A DNA stretch of 41,415 nt from Nitrosomonas sp. (GCA_023257295.1 JALRCN010000128.1:1-41415), one strand, 5' to 3'; shown: positions 10,987 to 23,716, counted from the stretch's first letter. The notes: generated by a model not told the origin, from the letters alone. Numbers and translations are program-made.

Positions 10987-13077
10987 GTGTCAAGAAAAAC
11001 CCCGATAGAGCGCTATAGAAATATAGGCATCATGGCCCATATAGACGCTGGTAAAACAACGACTACCGAGCGGATACTTTTTTATACCGGTGTATCGCAC
11101 AAATTAGGCGAAGTTCATGATGGTGCGGCAACCATGGACTGGATGGAGCAGGAGCAAGAGCGGGGGATTACAATTACTTCTGCGGCAACTACCTGTTTCT
11201 GGAAGGGAATGGCAAGCAATTATCCGGAGCATCGCATCAATATTATCGATACGCCGGGACACGTCGATTTTACCATTGAGGTTGAGCGTTCGTTGCGCGT
11301 GTTGGATGGAGCGTGCACGGTATTTTGTGCAGTCGGGGGTGTTCAGCCGCAAACAGAAACCGTCTGGAGACAGGCTAATAAGTATAAAGTGCCGAGATTG
11401 GCGTTTGTAAATAAGATGGACAGATCTGGCGCTAATTTTATGCGGGTTTATGAGCAAATTAAATCTCGCCTAAAGGCAACGCCAGTGCCTATTCAAATAC
11501 CGATCGGCGCAGAAGATAAATTTGAAGGTATTGTCGATCTCATTAAGATGAAAGCGATCTACTGGGATGAAGAAAGCCGCGGCATGAAATATGATGAGCG
11601 CGAAATACCGGACAATCTCAAAGCGGATGCGCAATCTTGGCGAGAAAAAATGGTGGAATCTGCGGCCGAAGCGAATGAAGATTTGATGAATAAGTATCTT
11701 GAAGGCGGAGAGTTGGAAATGTCAGAAATCAAGGCAGGGATACGCTCTCGAACGATAAATAATGAAATAGTGCCAATGATGTGCGGTACGGCCTTTAAAA
11801 ATAAAGGTGTGCAGGCAATGCTAGATGCGGTGATCGATTTTATGCCTTCTCCGACAGATGTTTTGGCGATACAAGGTGAAACAGAGTCCGGCGAAACGGA
11901 TAAGAGATCTGCGAGTGACGATGAGCCTTTTTCGGCATTGGCATTTAAGATCGCGACCGATCCATATGTGGGGCAATTGATTTTCTTCAGGGTTTATTCA
12001 GGCGTCGTAACATCGGGCGACACTGTATTTAATCCGGTAAAAGGAAAGAAAGAGAGGATTGGCAGGATTTTGCAGATGCACGCAAATCAACGAGAAGAAA
12101 TTAAAGAAGTGCGTGCGGGGGATATTGCGGCGGCAGTCGGGTTGAAGGATGTGATTACCGGAGATACGTTATGCGATCCGCAAAAGGTGATTACCTTGGA
12201 AAGAATGGATTTTCCCGAGCCGGTGATTCATGTTGCGGTAGAGCCAAAAACGAAATTAGACCAAGAAAAGATGGGGATTGCGCTCAATAGATTGGCGCAA
12301 GAGGATCCTTCTTTTCGTGTGCGTACCGATGAAGAATCGGGGCAGACCATCATTTCCGGGATGGGTGAGCTGCACCTTGAGATCATCGTTGATCGCATGA
12401 AGCGAGAATTTGGTGTGGAAGCTAATGTTGGTGCGCCTCAAGTGGCGTATCGCGAAGCGATTAAGAAACAAGTGGAAATCGAAGGAAAATTTGTTAAGCA
12501 ATCTGGCGGACGTGGCCAGTATGGACATGTTTGGTTAAAAATGGAACCCAATGAGGCTGGAAAGGGATTTGAGTTTGTTGATGAGATTAAAGGCGGTGCG
12601 GTTCCGCGTGAATATATACCTGCGGTAGAAAAGGGGTTGTTGGAAACATTGCCGAGTGGTGTTTTGGCTGGGTATCCAGTTGTGGATGTGAAGGTAACGC
12701 TTTTTGACGGTTCGTATCATGATGTGGATTCTAATGAGAACGCATTTAAGATGGCTGCATCGATTGCATTTAAGGATGGTATGCGTAAAGCCAATCCAGT
12801 TCTGCTAGAACCGATGATGGCAGTAGAAGTTGAGACACCGGAAGATTTTATGGGCAATGTTGTTGGTGATTTATCGTCCAGGCGTGGCATGATCCAGGGG
12901 ATGGAAGATATTCCAGGATTTAAGGTAGTTCGCGCTGAGGTTCCATTGGCGGAAATGTTTGGTTATTCGACAGCATTAAGATCTGCGACTCAGGGTAGAG
13001 CGACTTATTCGATGGAATTCAAGCATTATTCCGAAGCGCCAAAAAATGTGGCTGAAGCGATCATAAACAAAAAATAA
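10987..13077 (+). CDS. fusA: Elongation factor G
   Basis: 696 aa; [47 protein letters not shown] start. Confidence 0.98.
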   Translation: MSRKTPIERYRNIGIMAHIDAGKTTTTERILFYTGVSHKLGEVHDGAATMDWMEQEQERGITITSAATTCFWKGMASNYPEHRINIIDTPGHVDFTIEVERSLRVLDGACTVFCAVGGVQPQTETVWRQANKYKVPRLAFVNKMDRSGANFMRVYEQIKSRLKATPVPIQIPIGAEDKFEGIVDLIKMKAIYWDEESRGMKYDEREIPDNLKADAQSWREKMVESAAEANEDLMNKYLEGGELEMSEIKAGIRSRTINNEIVPMMCGTAFKNKGVQAMLDAVIDFMPSPTDVLAIQGETESGETDKRSASDDEPFSALAFKIATDPYVGQLIFFRVYSGVVTSGDTVFNPVKGKKERIGRILQMHANQREEIKEVRAGDIAAAVGLKDVITGDTLCDPQKVITLERMDFPEPVIHVAVEPKTKLDQEKMGIALNRLAQEDPSFRVRTDEESGQTIISGMGELHLEIIVDRMKREFGVEANVGAPQVAYREAIKKQVEIEGKFVKQSGGRGQYGHVWLKMEPNEAGKGFEFVDEIKGGAVPREYIPAVEKGLLETLPSGVLAGYPVVDVKVTLFDGSYHDVDSNENAFKMAASIAFKDGMRKANPVLLEPMMAVEVETPEDFMGNVVGDLSSRRGMIQGMEDIPGFKVVRAEVPLAEMFGYSTALRSATQGRATYSMEFKHYSEAPKNVAEAIINKK

Positions 13078-13108
13078 GCATATAGTTTGAATTTAAAAGG
13101 AACAGATC

Positions 13109-14299
13109 ATGGCAAAAAGTAAATTTGAACGTTCGAAGCCACATGTGAATGTAGGGACGATAGGACACGTAGACCACGGGAAGACGACACTGACGGCGGC
13201 GATTACGACGATATTGACGAAGAAATTTGGTGGAGAAGCGAAGAGCTACGATCAGATTGACTCGGCACCGGAAGAGCGGGCTCGCGGGATTACCATCAAC
13301 ACGGCGCACGTGGAATATGAAACTGCGAATCGCCATTATGCGCATGTGGATTGTCCCGGCCATGCGGACTATGTCAAGAACATGATCACCGGAGCGGCGC
13401 AAATGGATGGCGCGATCCTGGTTGTATCGGCAGCCGACGGTCCTATGCCGCAAACGCGCGAACACATACTGCTGGCTCGCCAAGTTGGTGTACCGTACAT
13501 CATCGTCTACATGAACAAAGCGGACATGGTCGACGACCAAGAACTGATCGAACTGGTGGAAATGGAAATACGCGAACTGCTATCGAAATACGACTTTCCT
13601 GGAGACGACACCCCGATCATCGTGGGATCAGCCCTGAAAGCACTGGAAGGTGACCAAAGCGAGATCGGCGAAGCCTCCATTTTGAAACTGGCGGAAGCAT
13701 TGGACAGCTATATACCGCAACCTGAACGCGCGATAGACGGCGCCTTCATTATGCCGGTGGAAGACGTATTCTCGATATCGGGACGTGGCACTGTAGTGAC
13801 GGGACGCGTAGAACGCGGCATCGTCAAAGTTGGCGAAGAAATTGAAATCGTTGGACTCAAACCGACACTGAAAACGGTATGTACCGGTGTCGAAATGTTC
13901 CGCAAACTGCTGGATCAAGGACAAGCCGGAGACAACGTAGGCATACTGCTGCGCGGCACTAAGCGGGAAGAAGTCGAGCGCGGACAAGTATTGGCGAAAC
14001 CCGGCAGCATATCGCCGCATACCAAGTTTACTGCGGAAATCTATGTGCTGAGTAAAGAAGAAGGCGGACGTCACACCCCGTTTTTTCCGGGCTATCGTCC
14101 GCAGTTTTATTTCAGAACCACGGACGTCACGGGCGCAATCGAGTTGCCTGCCGGAACGGAAATGGTCATGCCGGGCGACAACGTATCTGTGACGGTAAAT
14201 TTGATCGCCCCGATTGCGATGGAAGAAGGCTTGCGCTTTGCGATACGTGAAGGCGGCAGAACGGTTGGTGCTGGCGTAGTTGCGAAGATTATTGAATGA
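13109..14299 (+). CDS. tuf: Elongation factor Tu
   Basis: 396 aa; [49 protein letters not shown]. Confidence 0.98.
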   Translation: MAKSKFERSKPHVNVGTIGHVDHGKTTLTAAITTILTKKFGGEAKSYDQIDSAPEERARGITINTAHVEYETANRHYAHVDCPGHADYVKNMITGAAQMDGAILVVSAADGPMPQTREHILLARQVGVPYIIVYMNKADMVDDQELIELVEMEIRELLSKYDFPGDDTPIIVGSALKALEGDQSEIGEASILKLAEALDSYIPQPERAIDGAFIMPVEDVFSISGRGTVVTGRVERGIVKVGEEIEIVGLKPTLKTVCTGVEMFRKLLDQGQAGDNVGILLRGTKREEVERGQVLAKPGSISPHTKFTAEIYVLSKEEGGRHTPFFPGYRPQFYFRTTDVTGAIELPAGTEMVMPGDNVSVTVNLIAPIAMEEGLRFAIREGGRTVGAGVVAKIIE

Positions 14300-14365
14300 T
14301 TTTGAAAAGTCGATTGGTTTTTTGGAAAATAATGGGTTAAGTGAGTTAAAAACTCAGGAATAAAT

Positions 14366-14674
14366 ATGCAAAATCAGAAAATAAGAATTCGCTTGAAAGC
14401 ATTTGATTACCGATTAATAGATAAGTCGGCGCTGGAGATTGTTGAAACGGCTAAAAGAACAGGAGCGGTTGTAAAAGGTCCCGTTCCGCTACCGACTAAA
14501 ATAGAGAGATTTGATGTGCTGCGATCACCGCATGTAAATAAAACGTCAAGAGATCAATTTGAAATAAGAACGCACCTTAGATTAATGGATATTATTGATC
14601 CGACGGATAAAACGGTTGACGCATTGATGAAGTTGGATTTGCCCGCAGGCGTGGATGTTGAGATCAAGCTGTAA
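14366..14674 (+). CDS. rpsJ: 30S ribosomal protein S10
   Basis: 102 aa; [30 protein letters not shown]. Confidence 0.98.
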   Translation: MQNQKIRIRLKAFDYRLIDKSALEIVETAKRTGAVVKGPVPLPTKIERFDVLRSPHVNKTSRDQFEIRTHLRLMDIIDPTDKTVDALMKLDLPAGVDVEIKL

Positions 14675-14711
14675 AAATATTGCGAAAAACGGTTTCTGAA
14701 AGAGGATAAAA

Positions 14712-15359
14712 ATGAGCTTAGGTTTAATCGGCCGAAAGATCGGTATGACACGATTATTTACTGAAAATGGAGATAGTTTGCCAGTGACAGTTATCGATGT
14801 TTCTGACAATCGTGTTACTCAGATAAAGAAATTAGAAACTGATGGGTATGCTGCGGTGCAATTGTCATTTGCCAAGAAGAAGGCAAACAGAACAAATAAA
14901 GCAATGGCAGGACATTTTTCAAAGGCAGGTGTAGAAGCTTGTGCCGTTGTGAAAGAATTTAGAGTAAAAAGTGAAGCTGAGATAGCGCATTTGCAAAGCG
15001 GAGAAGGTATTAAAAACGATATCTTTGCAGTGGGGCAAAAAGTAGATATATCTGGTGTTACGATAGGAAAAGGCTTTGCGGGTACTATAAAATTGCATCA
15101 CTTTTCATCGAATAGAGCGAGTCACGGCAATTCGAAAGCACACAGAAAACCAGGTTCAATCGGCATGGCGCAAGATCCCGGACGTGTTTTCCCGGGGAAA
15201 CGAATGGCCGGTCATATGGGAAATGTGAAAAGAACGACACAGAATCTTGAGATATTAAAAATTGATAACGAGAGAAATCTGTTATTGATTAAAGGTGCGA
15301 TACCAGGCTCCAAAGGCGGTTATGTGATAGTCCGCTCAAGTATCAAGGCGCGAAGTTAA
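14712..15359 (+). CDS. rplC: 50S ribosomal protein L3
   Basis: 215 aa; [14 protein letters not shown]...[34 protein letters not shown]. Confidence 0.98.
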   Translation: MSLGLIGRKIGMTRLFTENGDSLPVTVIDVSDNRVTQIKKLETDGYAAVQLSFAKKKANRTNKAMAGHFSKAGVEACAVVKEFRVKSEAEIAHLQSGEGIKNDIFAVGQKVDISGVTIGKGFAGTIKLHHFSSNRASHGNSKAHRKPGSIGMAQDPGRVFPGKRMAGHMGNVKRTTQNLEILKIDNERNLLLIKGAIPGSKGGYVIVRSSIKARS

Positions 15360-15391
15360 ATAAATAAAATCTACAATAGAGCACTCAAGTA

Positions 15392-16012
15392 ATGGAACTA
15401 AAGCTTATTGGCGCGAAAGATCAGAAACAATCAAATATCGATGTTTCTGATGATCTATTCAATCGAGAATATAATGAATCGCTTGTGCATCAAGTGGTTA
15501 CATCTTATTTGTCAAATGCACGTAGTGCGACGCGGGCACAGAAAGGTCGATCCGAAGTGGCAAAATCGACACGTAAGCCGTGGAGGCAGAAAGGTACAGG
15601 ACGAGCTCGGGCAGGTATGGCGTCAAGTCCGATATGGCGAGGTGGTGGAAAAATATTTCCCAATAGTCCCGATGAGAATTATCGGAAGAAAATTAATAAA
15701 AAGATGTACCGTGCAGGAATGAGTGTAATATTGTCACAATTGATTAGAGATGGGCGCTTATTGGTGATCGATACATTAAGTGCGGATACTCATAAAACAA
15801 AATCATTTGTTAATCAGCTGAATTCGCTGGGATTGAAAGAGGTTGTTATAGTGACTGGAGAGTTAGATAGCAATTTATATTTATCTTCAAGAAATGTACC
15901 GCATGTTTATGTAACAGAAGTCCAAAACGTAGATCCTGTCAGTTTAGTGAAATTTGAAAAAGCGCTTTTTACTGTAGATGGAATACGTAAGATCGAGGAG
16001 CTTTTGGCATGA
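15392..16012 (+). CDS. rplD: 50S ribosomal protein L4
   Basis: 206 aa; [36 protein letters not shown]. Confidence 0.97.
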   Translation: MELKLIGAKDQKQSNIDVSDDLFNREYNESLVHQVVTSYLSNARSATRAQKGRSEVAKSTRKPWRQKGTGRARAGMASSPIWRGGGKIFPNSPDENYRKKINKKMYRAGMSVILSQLIRDGRLLVIDTLSADTHKTKSFVNQLNSLGLKEVVIVTGELDSNLYLSSRNVPHVYVTEVQNVDPVSLVKFEKALFTVDGIRKIEELLA

Positions 16013-16338
16013 ATTTAATAGAGCAAGAACGATTGTTAAAAGTGATTATTGGACCTTATGTCTCCGAGAAGGCGACTTTTCTAGGCGAGAAAAATAATCA
16101 AACCGTATTCAAAGTGGCGACTGATGCAACTAAGAATGAAATAAAAGCGGCGGTAGAGATGTTATGGAAAGATCAGGCAATAAAAGTTGAGAGTGTTCAG
16201 ACCATAAATGTGAAGGGCAAAAAAAAGAGATTTGGAAGATTCTTTGGTAAAAGAAGCGATTGGAAGAAAGCGGTCGTTAATATTACAAAGGGCCAGGAAT
16301 TGAATTTCTCCAACTTATCGAGTATTGAGACGAAATAA
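16009..16338 (+). CDS. rplW: 50S ribosomal protein L23
   Basis: 109 aa; [42 protein letters not shown]. Confidence 0.97.
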   Translation: MNLIEQERLLKVIIGPYVSEKATFLGEKNNQTVFKVATDATKNEIKAAVEMLWKDQAIKVESVQTINVKGKKKRFGRFFGKRSDWKKAVVNITKGQELNFSNLSSIETK

Positions 16339-17171
16339 TGGATCTTGTTAAATTAAAACCAACATCGCCGGGACGCAGAGCGGTTGTAAGATTAATAAAT
16401 AAAGATTTGTACAAAGGCCGACCTCAGAAAGGTCTGGTAGAAAAGCAATCCAAGACAGCGGGTCGTAATCACTATGGAAGAATTACAACCAGACATCGTG
16501 GAGGCGGGCATAAGCAGCATTATCGAGTAATCGATTTTAAACGAAACAAAGATGATGTTGATGCAATAGTTGAGCGTATAGAATACGATCCAAATAGAAC
16601 GGCTAACATTGCCTTAATATGCTATAAGGATGGAGAAAGACGATATATTATCGCGCCAAAAGGATTGGCGGTGGGTACAAAGATAAGTAGCGGAAAGAAT
16701 GCGCAAATAAAAGTGGGTGATGCATTGCCGCTAAGAAATATTCCAATGGGAACGATCATTCATTGCGTTGAACTACTGCCGGGTAAGGGGGCGCAGTTGG
16801 CTCGTTCAGCGGGATCTTCGGTTCAATTGCAGGCACGCGAAGGAAATTATGCGCAAATAAAATTGCGCTCTGGAGAAATGCGCAAAGTTCATATCGATTG
16901 CCGCGCAACCATCGGCGAAGTTGGTAACGCGGCGCATAATCTAAAATCCATTGGCAAAGCCGGTGCAGTGAGATGGAGAGGGATCAGACCGACGGTTCGC
17001 GGTGTGGCAATGAATCCAATCGACCATCCACATGGCGGCGGCGAAGGTAGAACATCGGCTGGGCGACACCCGGTGAGTCCGTGGGGTACGCCTGCTAAAG
17101 GTTATCGCACCAGAAACAACAAGCGCACCGAACAAATGATAGTGCGTCATCGGTATTCTAAGAAGGGATAA
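16338..17171 (+). CDS. rplB: 50S ribosomal protein L2
   Basis: 277 aa; [43 protein letters not shown]. Confidence 0.98.
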   Translation: MDLVKLKPTSPGRRAVVRLINKDLYKGRPQKGLVEKQSKTAGRNHYGRITTRHRGGGHKQHYRVIDFKRNKDDVDAIVERIEYDPNRTANIALICYKDGERRYIIAPKGLAVGTKISSGKNAQIKVGDALPLRNIPMGTIIHCVELLPGKGAQLARSAGSSVQLQAREGNYAQIKLRSGEMRKVHIDCRATIGEVGNAAHNLKSIGKAGAVRWRGIRPTVRGVAMNPIDHPHGGGEGRTSAGRHPVSPWGTPAKGYRTRNNKRTEQMIVRHRYSKKG

Positions 17172-17174
17172 GAA

Positions 17175-17456
17175 ATGGCACGTTCGATAAAAAAAGGCCC
17201 TTATATTGATGCGAATTTGATTGCAAAAGTCGAAAAAGCTCGCGCAAGCAACGATAAAAGACCTATCAAAACATGGTCGCGCGCATCTACGATCATACCT
17301 GATTTCATAGGCTTTACGATTGCGGTACATAACGGTAAGCAACATATTCCAGTGTTCGTCACAGAGAATATGATTGGTCATAAATTTGGTGAATTTTCGT
17401 TGACTCGCACTTTTAAAGGGCATGCCGGCGACAAGAAAGCGGTAGCGAAACGGTAG
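17175..17456 (+). CDS. rpsS: 30S ribosomal protein S19
   Basis: 93 aa; [12 protein letters not shown]...[25 protein letters not shown]. Confidence 0.98.
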   Translation: MARSIKKGPYIDANLIAKVEKARASNDKRPIKTWSRASTIIPDFIGFTIAVHNGKQHIPVFVTENMIGHKFGEFSLTRTFKGHAGDKKAVAKR

Positions 17457-17464
17457 AGGATGAA

Positions 17465-17812
17465 ATGGAAACAACTGCAATACTGCGTGGAGCTCGTTTG
17501 TCAGCACAAAAGGGAAGATTGGTGGCCGATCAAATAAGAGGATTGTCGATCGAGAAGGCTTTAAATATCTTGGCGTTTAGTCCGAAAAAGGGTGCGGCAA
17601 TCATCAAAAAATTACTGGAATCCGCTGTGGCAAATGCAGAGCACAATGATGGTGCCGATATTGATGAGCTTAAGGTGGCAGAGATTCTGGTTGACCAAGG
17701 TGCTGTGATGAAGAGAACAAGCGCTCGGGCAAAAGGAAGAGGAAATAGGATCAGTAAGCCGACATGTCATATCGTACTAAAAGTAAGTGACGGATCAATT
17801 GAGGCGAGATAA
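17465..17812 (+). CDS. rplV: 50S ribosomal protein L22
   Basis: 115 aa; [35 protein letters not shown]. Confidence 0.97.
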   Translation: METTAILRGARLSAQKGRLVADQIRGLSIEKALNILAFSPKKGAAIIKKLLESAVANAEHNDGADIDELKVAEILVDQGAVMKRTSARAKGRGNRISKPTCHIVLKVSDGSIEAR

Positions 17813-17824
17813 AAGGCAATAATA

Positions 17825-18583
17825 ATGGGACAAAAAATACATCCAACGGGATTCCGATTATCAATTCAAAGAAATTGGTCGTCGAAATGGTACGCAAATA
17901 GTAGTAATTTTGCGACGATGCTTAATGAGGACATTAAAGTTAGGGCCTTTCTGAATGAAAGACTTAAAGGGGCATCTGTTGGAAGAATATTGATAGAAAG
18001 ACCATCAAAAAATGCGAGGATAACGATCTTCAGTTCACGGCCCGGTGTTGTCATAGGGAAAAAGGGTGAGGATATTGAAGTATTGCGCAATGAATTGCAA
18101 AAAAGAATGGGGGTTCCTGTTCATGTCAATATCGAGGAAATACGCAAACCGGAATTAGATGCGCAATTGATAGCGGATAATATTGCACAGCAATTAGAAA
18201 AGAGAATCATGTTTCGGAGAGCGATGAAGCGCGCTATGCAAAATGCGATGAGATTAGGCGCTCAAGGTATTAAAATAATGAGTTCTGGAAGATTAAATGG
18301 CATCGAAATTGCCAGAACTGAATGGTATCGAGAAGGCAGAGTTCCATTACATACATTGCGGGCGGATTTAGATTATGGAACTTCCGAAGCAAAAACGACA
18401 TACGGAATTATAGGAATTAAGGTGTGGATATTCAAGGGAGAATTTATTGGTCGTGATGATCAAAGTTCATCTGTGGCTTCTCCGAATAGTCCTGATACTG
18501 AAAAAAAGAAATCAAGTAAAAAGAATCAATTTTCGCTGACCGGTGTTTCTGATAATAAAGGCGAGCAGGATACTATAAATTGA
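17825..18583 (+). CDS. rpsC: 30S ribosomal protein S3 with extended polar C-terminal tail
   Basis: 252 aa; [26 protein letters not shown]-domain [17 protein letters not shown]; extra tail after [12 protein letters not shown]. Confidence 0.97.
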   Translation: MGQKIHPTGFRLSIQRNWSSKWYANSSNFATMLNEDIKVRAFLNERLKGASVGRILIERPSKNARITIFSSRPGVVIGKKGEDIEVLRNELQKRMGVPVHVNIEEIRKPELDAQLIADNIAQQLEKRIMFRRAMKRAMQNAMRLGAQGIKIMSSGRLNGIEIARTEWYREGRVPLHTLRADLDYGTSEAKTTYGIIGIKVWIFKGEFIGRDDQSSSVASPNSPDTEKKKSSKKNQFSLTGVSDNKGEQDTIN

Positions 18584-18651
18584 TATAGTAAATATTTAGG
18601 TGCGCAACGTGATAAATTTAAACATAAACTTTGTAAGTTCCGAGGGTAAAT

Positions 18652-19065
18652 ATGCTTCAGCCTGCTAGAACTAAATATAGAAAACAACAAAAAGGTAGAA
18701 ATACCGGTGTTGCGCTTAGAGGAGCGAAAGTTAGCTTTGGTGAGTTCGGACTAAAAGCGATAGAAAGAGGGCGTCTGACTTCGCGCCAAATTGAGGCTGC
18801 TCGAAGAGCGATGACCAGGCACATCAAGAGAGGCGGACGTATTTGGATAAGGATTTTTCCCGATAAACCAATATCGCGGAAACCCGCCGAAGTGCGAATG
18901 GGTAATGGTAAAGGGAGTCCTGAATATTACGTAGCAGAAATACAGCCGGGTAAGGTTTTGTATGAAATGGATGGCGTTAATGAAGAATTAGCGAAAGAGG
19001 CTTTTAGATTGGCTGCTGCTAAATTGCCGATTAAGACTATGTTTACAATAAGACAATTGGGCTAA
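18652..19065 (+). CDS. rplP: 50S ribosomal protein L16
   Basis: 137 aa; [36 protein letters not shown]. Confidence 0.98.
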   Translation: MLQPARTKYRKQQKGRNTGVALRGAKVSFGEFGLKAIERGRLTSRQIEAARRAMTRHIKRGGRIWIRIFPDKPISRKPAEVRMGNGKGSPEYYVAEIQPGKVLYEMDGVNEELAKEAFRLAAAKLPIKTMFTIRQLG

Positions 19066-19071
19066 TCTGAA

Positions 19072-19269
19072 ATGAAGGCAAGCGAATTAAGAAATCTGCA
19101 AGTACACGAATTGGATAAAGAGCTTATCTCCTTATTAAAAACACAATTTGTGCTTAGAATGCAATTAGCAACTCAGCAAATTAGCAATACAAAACAACTA
19201 AAAGCTACGAGAAAAGATATTGCGCGAGTAAAGACCATCCTAACTCAGAAAAAAACGAATCATGTCTAA
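19072..19269 (+). CDS. rpmC: 50S ribosomal protein L29
   Basis: 65 aa; [36 protein letters not shown]. Confidence 0.96.
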   Translation: MKASELRNLQVHELDKELISLLKTQFVLRMQLATQQISNTKQLKATRKDIARVKTILTQKKTNHV

Positions 19270-19504
19270 CGCTAAATTACGTCGAACATTAAGTGGGAAA
19301 GTTACAAGTAACAGTATGGATAAAACTGTAACGGTTTTGGTGGAAAGGCGACTAAAACACCCGCTATATGGTAAGTACATTACCCGCTCAAAGAAATATC
19401 ACGCGCATGTAGAAGAAAAATTGAATATTGGCGATTTAGTGATAATTGAAGAATGCCGTCCGTTATCCAAAACGAAAAATTGGATAGTAATTAAGCAGTC
19501 ATAG
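19262..19504 (+). CDS. rpsQ: 30S ribosomal protein S17
   Basis: 80 aa; [40 protein letters not shown]. Confidence 0.97.
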   Translation: MSNAKLRRTLSGKVTSNSMDKTVTVLVERRLKHPLYGKYITRSKKYHAHVEEKLNIGDLVIIEECRPLSKTKNWIVIKQS

Positions 19505-19579
19505 AAAATGCTTTCCATTGCCAGATTCGACTAATCGGAAAGTATATATTTTGACTACTATAAAAAGGTAATAAAACAA

Positions 19580-19948
19580 ATGATTCAGATGCAATCAATA
19601 TTAAAAGTGGCGGATAATACAGGCGCTCGCTCAATAATGTGCATTAAGGTACTTGGCGGTTCGAAAAGGCAATATGCCGGAATCGGAGATGTTATAAAAG
19701 TCAGTATTAAAGATGCAGCTCCAAGAGGTAGGGTAAAAAAAGGAGAGATTTATAATGCGGTTATCGTCCGAACTGCGAAAGGCGTAAGGAGAATAGACGG
19801 CTCACTTTTAAAATTTGATGATAATGCGGCAGTTCTGTTAAATAATAAATACGAACCAATCGGTACGCGGATTTTTGGTCCTGTAACCAGAGAATTAAGA
19901 AATGCGCGATTTATGAAGATTGTTTCGCTAGCTCCTGAAGTTTTATAG
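19580..19948 (+). CDS. rplN: 50S ribosomal protein L14
   Basis: 122 aa; [37 protein letters not shown]. Confidence 0.98.
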   Translation: MIQMQSILKVADNTGARSIMCIKVLGGSKRQYAGIGDVIKVSIKDAAPRGRVKKGEIYNAVIVRTAKGVRRIDGSLLKFDDNAAVLLNNKYEPIGTRIFGPVTRELRNARFMKIVSLAPEVL

Positions 19949-19963
19949 TAGCAAGGTATATAT

Positions 19964-20281
19964 ATGCGTAAACTAAAGAAAGGCGATAGTGTAACGATCA
20001 TCGCAGGCAAGGATAAAGGAAAGACGGGATCAATTCTTCGATTTGTAGGTGTTGATCGGGTCGTCGTGCAAGGTATCAATTCAATTAAGAAACACGAAAA
20101 ACCTAATCCAAGTAAAGGGATAACTGGCGGCATAATTGCAAAAGAAGCTTCGGTGCATATTTCTAATGTTGCCATATATAACTATGTCTCAAAAAAAGCG
20201 GACAAGGTTGGATTTATGATTGACGATGATAAAAATAAATATCGCGTATTTAAATCAACTGGCGAGAGCATAGAAGTATAA
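19964..20281 (+). CDS. rplX: 50S ribosomal protein L24
   Basis: 105 aa; [27 protein letters not shown]. Confidence 0.97.
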   Translation: MRKLKKGDSVTIIAGKDKGKTGSILRFVGVDRVVVQGINSIKKHEKPNPSKGITGGIIAKEASVHISNVAIYNYVSKKADKVGFMIDDDKNKYRVFKSTGESIEV

Positions 20282-20298
20282 CGAAGGAAGTAATAAAA

Positions 20299-20838
20299 AT
20301 GTCTAGATTACAAGAATATTACCAAGCTACTATCACGAAACAGTTGATTGAGCAATTTAAATATAAATCACCGATGGAAGTGCCAAGAATAACTAAAATT
20401 ACACTTAATATTGGACTGGGAGAGGCGACTGCGGATAAGAAAGTCATAGAACATGCACTTTCTGATATGACAAAAATTAGCGGTCAGCGCCCAGTTATAA
20501 CAAAAGCGAAAAAATCTATCGCGACTTTTAAAGTGCGGCAGGATTATCCGATTGGATGTATGGTGACGCTTCGACGAGTACGGATGTATGAGTTTCTTGA
20601 TAGATTAATAACAGTCGCAATTCCGAGAATTCGTGATTTTAGAGGAATATCGGGAAGATCATTTGATGGAAGAGGCAACTATAATATGGGAATAAAAGAA
20701 CAAATAATTTTTCCAGAAATCGATTACGATAAAATAGATTCGTTAAGAGGTATGAATATATCTATTACAACAAGTGCAAAAAGCGATATCGAAGCTAAGG
20801 CGTTACTTGCTGCGTTTAGCTTTCCTTTTAAGAATTGA
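20299..20838 (+). CDS. rplE: 50S ribosomal protein L5
   Basis: 179 aa; [18 protein letters not shown]...[28 protein letters not shown]. Confidence 0.98.
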   Translation: MSRLQEYYQATITKQLIEQFKYKSPMEVPRITKITLNIGLGEATADKKVIEHALSDMTKISGQRPVITKAKKSIATFKVRQDYPIGCMVTLRRVRMYEFLDRLITVAIPRIRDFRGISGRSFDGRGNYNMGIKEQIIFPEIDYDKIDSLRGMNISITTSAKSDIEAKALLAAFSFPFKN

Positions 20839-20845
20839 GGATGAT

Positions 20846-21151
20846 ATGGCCAAATTAGCACTTATTAATAGAAACCTAAAGAGACAAAAGATTGTGCAGA
20901 AATATTCAAGGCTAAGACAATCTTTGAATGACATTATTAGGAATAGCAAAATAAGCGAAGATGAGCGATTAAGCGCAAGATTAAAATTACAAAATTTGCC
21001 GAAGGACTCTAGTCCTGTTCGGTTGAGAAATCGTTGTACTTTGACGGGTAGGCCGAGAGGAGTTTATTCAAAATTCGGACTAGGAAGAAATAAATTGCGA
21101 GAAATAGCAATGAGCGGAAAAATACCCGGAATAATAAAAGCAAGCTGGTAA
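20846..21151 (+). CDS. rpsN: 30S ribosomal protein S14 (long form without zinc cysteines)
   Basis: The track ORF starts in frame upstream at 20774; the real start is probably ATG 20846 ([17 protein letters not shown]...[40 protein letters not shown]). Confidence 0.96.
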   Translation: MAKLALINRNLKRQKIVQKYSRLRQSLNDIIRNSKISEDERLSARLKLQNLPKDSSPVRLRNRCTLTGRPRGVYSKFGLGRNKLREIAMSGKIPGIIKASW

Positions 21152-21192
21152 ACGAATTATTTTAAGAAGATTCAGAGAAGAGAATTGATATT

Positions 21193-21588
21193 ATGTCTAT
21201 GAGTGATCCAATAGCTGACATGCTGACGAGAATCCGCAATGCACAGCAAGCGAAAAAGCTAACAGTACAAATGCCGAATTCAAAAATGAAGCTATCGATC
21301 GCGAAGGTATTAAAGGATGAGGGATATATAGAGAGCTTTGATATCGTTAAGGATAATGAAAAGGCTGCATTGGTAATTACGCTTAAATATTTTCGCAATA
21401 ATCCGGTAATAGAAAAAATAACTAGAATTAGTAAACCGGGATTAAGAATTTACAAATCAAAGCCTGATTTACCTCAAATTATGAATGGACTGGGCATTAC
21501 GATCGTATCGACTTCAAAAGGTGTTATGACCGAACGCAAGGCAAAACAGGAAGGCGTTGGTGGTGAACTTATTTGCTTTGTGGTTTAA
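21193..21588 (+). CDS. rpsH: 30S ribosomal protein S8
   Basis: 131 aa; [22 protein letters not shown]...[26 protein letters not shown]. Confidence 0.98.
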   Translation: MSMSDPIADMLTRIRNAQQAKKLTVQMPNSKMKLSIAKVLKDEGYIESFDIVKDNEKAALVITLKYFRNNPVIEKITRISKPGLRIYKSKPDLPQIMNGLGITIVSTSKGVMTERKAKQEGVGGELICFVV

Positions 21589-21600
21589 AGGAAAACAGAC

Positions 21601-22137
21601 ATGTCGCGTGTAAGTAAGAATCCAATATTTGTTCCGGCGAACGTAGAAGTGAGTATATCGCCTTTATTGGTAACCATAAAAGGCCCGTTAGGCGTACTCA
21701 GTCAAACGATATCGAATGATTTATTGAGTCTTGAGCTAAAAGATAATTATTTGAGCATCAAGAAAGAGATAGAAACAAAAGAATCGGATGAAATATCCGG
21801 CACCGTAAGAGCGCTGCTAGCGAATATGGTGAAAGGCGTTACAGCCGGATTTGAAAAAAAATTATTGCTAGTTGGAGTAGGTTATAGAGCGCAAGCTGCG
21901 TCGAATAAGTTGAATTTGGCGTTAGGTTATTCGCACCCAATTGACCACCTTATTCCCGAAGGAATAAAGGTTGAAACGCCTACGCAAACTGAAATTATTA
22001 TCAAAGGCATTGATAAGCAAAAAGTTGGTCAGGTAGCAGCAGATATCCGTTCATACAGAAAGCCTGAGCCTTATAAAGGCAAAGGTATCCGTTATGCCGA
22101 TGAATCAATAATTCTTAAAGAAACTAAGAAAAAATAG
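21601..22137 (+). CDS. rplF: 50S ribosomal protein L6
   Basis: 178 aa; [19 protein letters not shown]...[20 protein letters not shown]. Confidence 0.98.
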   Translation: MSRVSKNPIFVPANVEVSISPLLVTIKGPLGVLSQTISNDLLSLELKDNYLSIKKEIETKESDEISGTVRALLANMVKGVTAGFEKKLLLVGVGYRAQAASNKLNLALGYSHPIDHLIPEGIKVETPTQTEIIIKGIDKQKVGQVAADIRSYRKPEPYKGKGIRYADESIILKETKKK

Positions 22138-22154
22138 TTATAGTTGATATAGAT

Positions 22155-22511
22155 ATGCCAAATCTAAAAAATAAAAGAAGTGCTCGTGCAAAGAAAACCA
22201 GAATTCTGATAGCGAATTCTGGAAATATCAGACTTTCGATACATCGAAGCAATTCGCATATTTATGCGCAATTGATAGATGATAAAAATAGTAAAACGGT
22301 TACGTCGGCGTCATCACTAGAACTAAAGAATGAAGGGAAAAAGAACCCCGGCGGTAATGTTGCCGGTGCGGCTATCATCGGTAGAAAAATCGCAGAAAAA
22401 GCTAAGGAATTTGGAATTTCTAAGATAGCTTTCGATAGATCTGGATATAAATATCATGGAAGAATAAAAGCTCTTGCTGAAGCGGCTCGAGAGAATGGAT
22501 TAATATTCTAA
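22155..22511 (+). CDS. rplR: 50S ribosomal protein L18
   Basis: 118 aa; [18 protein letters not shown]...[27 protein letters not shown]. Confidence 0.97.
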   Translation: MPNLKNKRSARAKKTRILIANSGNIRLSIHRSNSHIYAQLIDDKNSKTVTSASSLELKNEGKKNPGGNVAGAAIIGRKIAEKAKEFGISKIAFDRSGYKYHGRIKALAEAARENGLIF

Positions 22512-22522
22512 AAGGTTTAAAG

Positions 22523-23065
22523 ATGAGCAAAATGGTTAAAGCAAGTGCTAAAGCGGTTCTGGCAGAAGAAAGCGCAGATAGTCTACGTGAGAAAATGGTA
22601 TCGATTAATCGCGTAACTAAGGTTGTCAAAGGTGGTAGAATACTTGGTTTTGCAGCGCTTACTGTTGTCGGGGACGGGGACGGCGGCGTTGGAATGGGTA
22701 AAGGAAAATCGCGCGAGGTTCCGGTTGCAGTTCAAAAAGCAATGGATGAAGCAAGAAAGCGGATGGTAAAGATTAAGCTGAAAGGCGGAACTATCTATCA
22801 TCCTATCACTGCATCGCATGGCGCTGCCAAGGTGTACATGCAGCCAGCGCCGGAAGGTACTGGAATTATTGCTGGTGGTCCTATGCGAGCAATTTTTGAA
22901 GTGATGGGAATGACTAATATATTAGCAAAATGTATAGGATCAACTAATCCATATAACGTAGTCAGAGCGACGCTGAAAGGATTAAGTTCGATGAATACTC
23001 CGGCGGATATTGCGGCTAAGCGCAATAAAACTGTCAAAGAAATATTAGGACAAGAAAATGGCTGA
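22523..23065 (+). CDS. rpsE: 30S ribosomal protein S5
   Basis: 180 aa; [46 protein letters not shown]. Confidence 0.98.
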   Translation: MSKMVKASAKAVLAEESADSLREKMVSINRVTKVVKGGRILGFAALTVVGDGDGGVGMGKGKSREVPVAVQKAMDEARKRMVKIKLKGGTIYHPITASHGAAKVYMQPAPEGTGIIAGGPMRAIFEVMGMTNILAKCIGSTNPYNVVRATLKGLSSMNTPADIAAKRNKTVKEILGQENG

Positions 23066-23255
23066 TGGAAATAAATCGAGTAACGGATCAATTAAAGTTA
23101 CGCTGATTAAAAGCATAATTGGCACAAAACAATCCCATAGAAAAACGATTCAAGGATTGGGCTTAAAGAAATTAAATAGCCATTCAGTGTTGAAAGATAC
23201 GCCAGCAATACGTGGCATGATAAATAAAGTCAGTTACTTAATTAAATGTGAATAA
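23058..23255 (+). CDS. rpmD: 50S ribosomal protein L30
   Basis: 65 aa; [51 protein letters not shown]; overlaps the rpsE stop. Confidence 0.95.
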   Translation: MADGNKSSNGSIKVTLIKSIIGTKQSHRKTIQGLGLKKLNSHSVLKDTPAIRGMINKVSYLIKCE

Positions 23256-23259
23256 TTTT

Positions 23260-23691
23260 ATGCATCTAAATGAGATTTCACCTGGCAAGGGTTCTAAGAA
23301 GCAAAAGATAAGAGTTGGACGCGGCATCGGTTCCAATTTTGGTAAAACTTGTGGAAGAGGACATAAAGGCCAAAAATCGCGTTCTGGGGGCTTTCATAAG
23401 ACCGGATTCGAGGGCGGGCAAATGCCAATACAGCGGCGTTTACCGAAGCGGGGTTTCGTGTCATCGACCAATGCTAATTCTGTAAAGCTTAGAGTGTCTG
23501 TACTTAATATTATCCAAGAAGATGTGATTTCTGCAGAAACGCTAGTGAAATATAACTTAGTATCTGCAAAAACCAAAAATATAAGATTTTATAAATCTGG
23601 GAATCTGGATAAAAAAATAACGATTGAAGGAATAAAAGCATCGTTGGGTGTAAAGAAGATGATCGAATCTTATGGTGGAAATATTTTATAG
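23260..23691 (+). CDS. rplO: 50S ribosomal protein L15
   Basis: MHLNEISPGKGSKKQKIRVGRGIGSNFGKTCGRGHKGQKSRSGG; a GTG start at 23248 overlapping rpmD is the alternative. Confidence 0.96.
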   Translation: MHLNEISPGKGSKKQKIRVGRGIGSNFGKTCGRGHKGQKSRSGGFHKTGFEGGQMPIQRRLPKRGFVSSTNANSVKLRVSVLNIIQEDVISAETLVKYNLVSAKTKNIRFYKSGNLDKKITIEGIKASLGVKKMIESYGGNIL

Positions 23692-23716
23692 GCATATGAG
23701 AGTAAATTAGGTTTAT

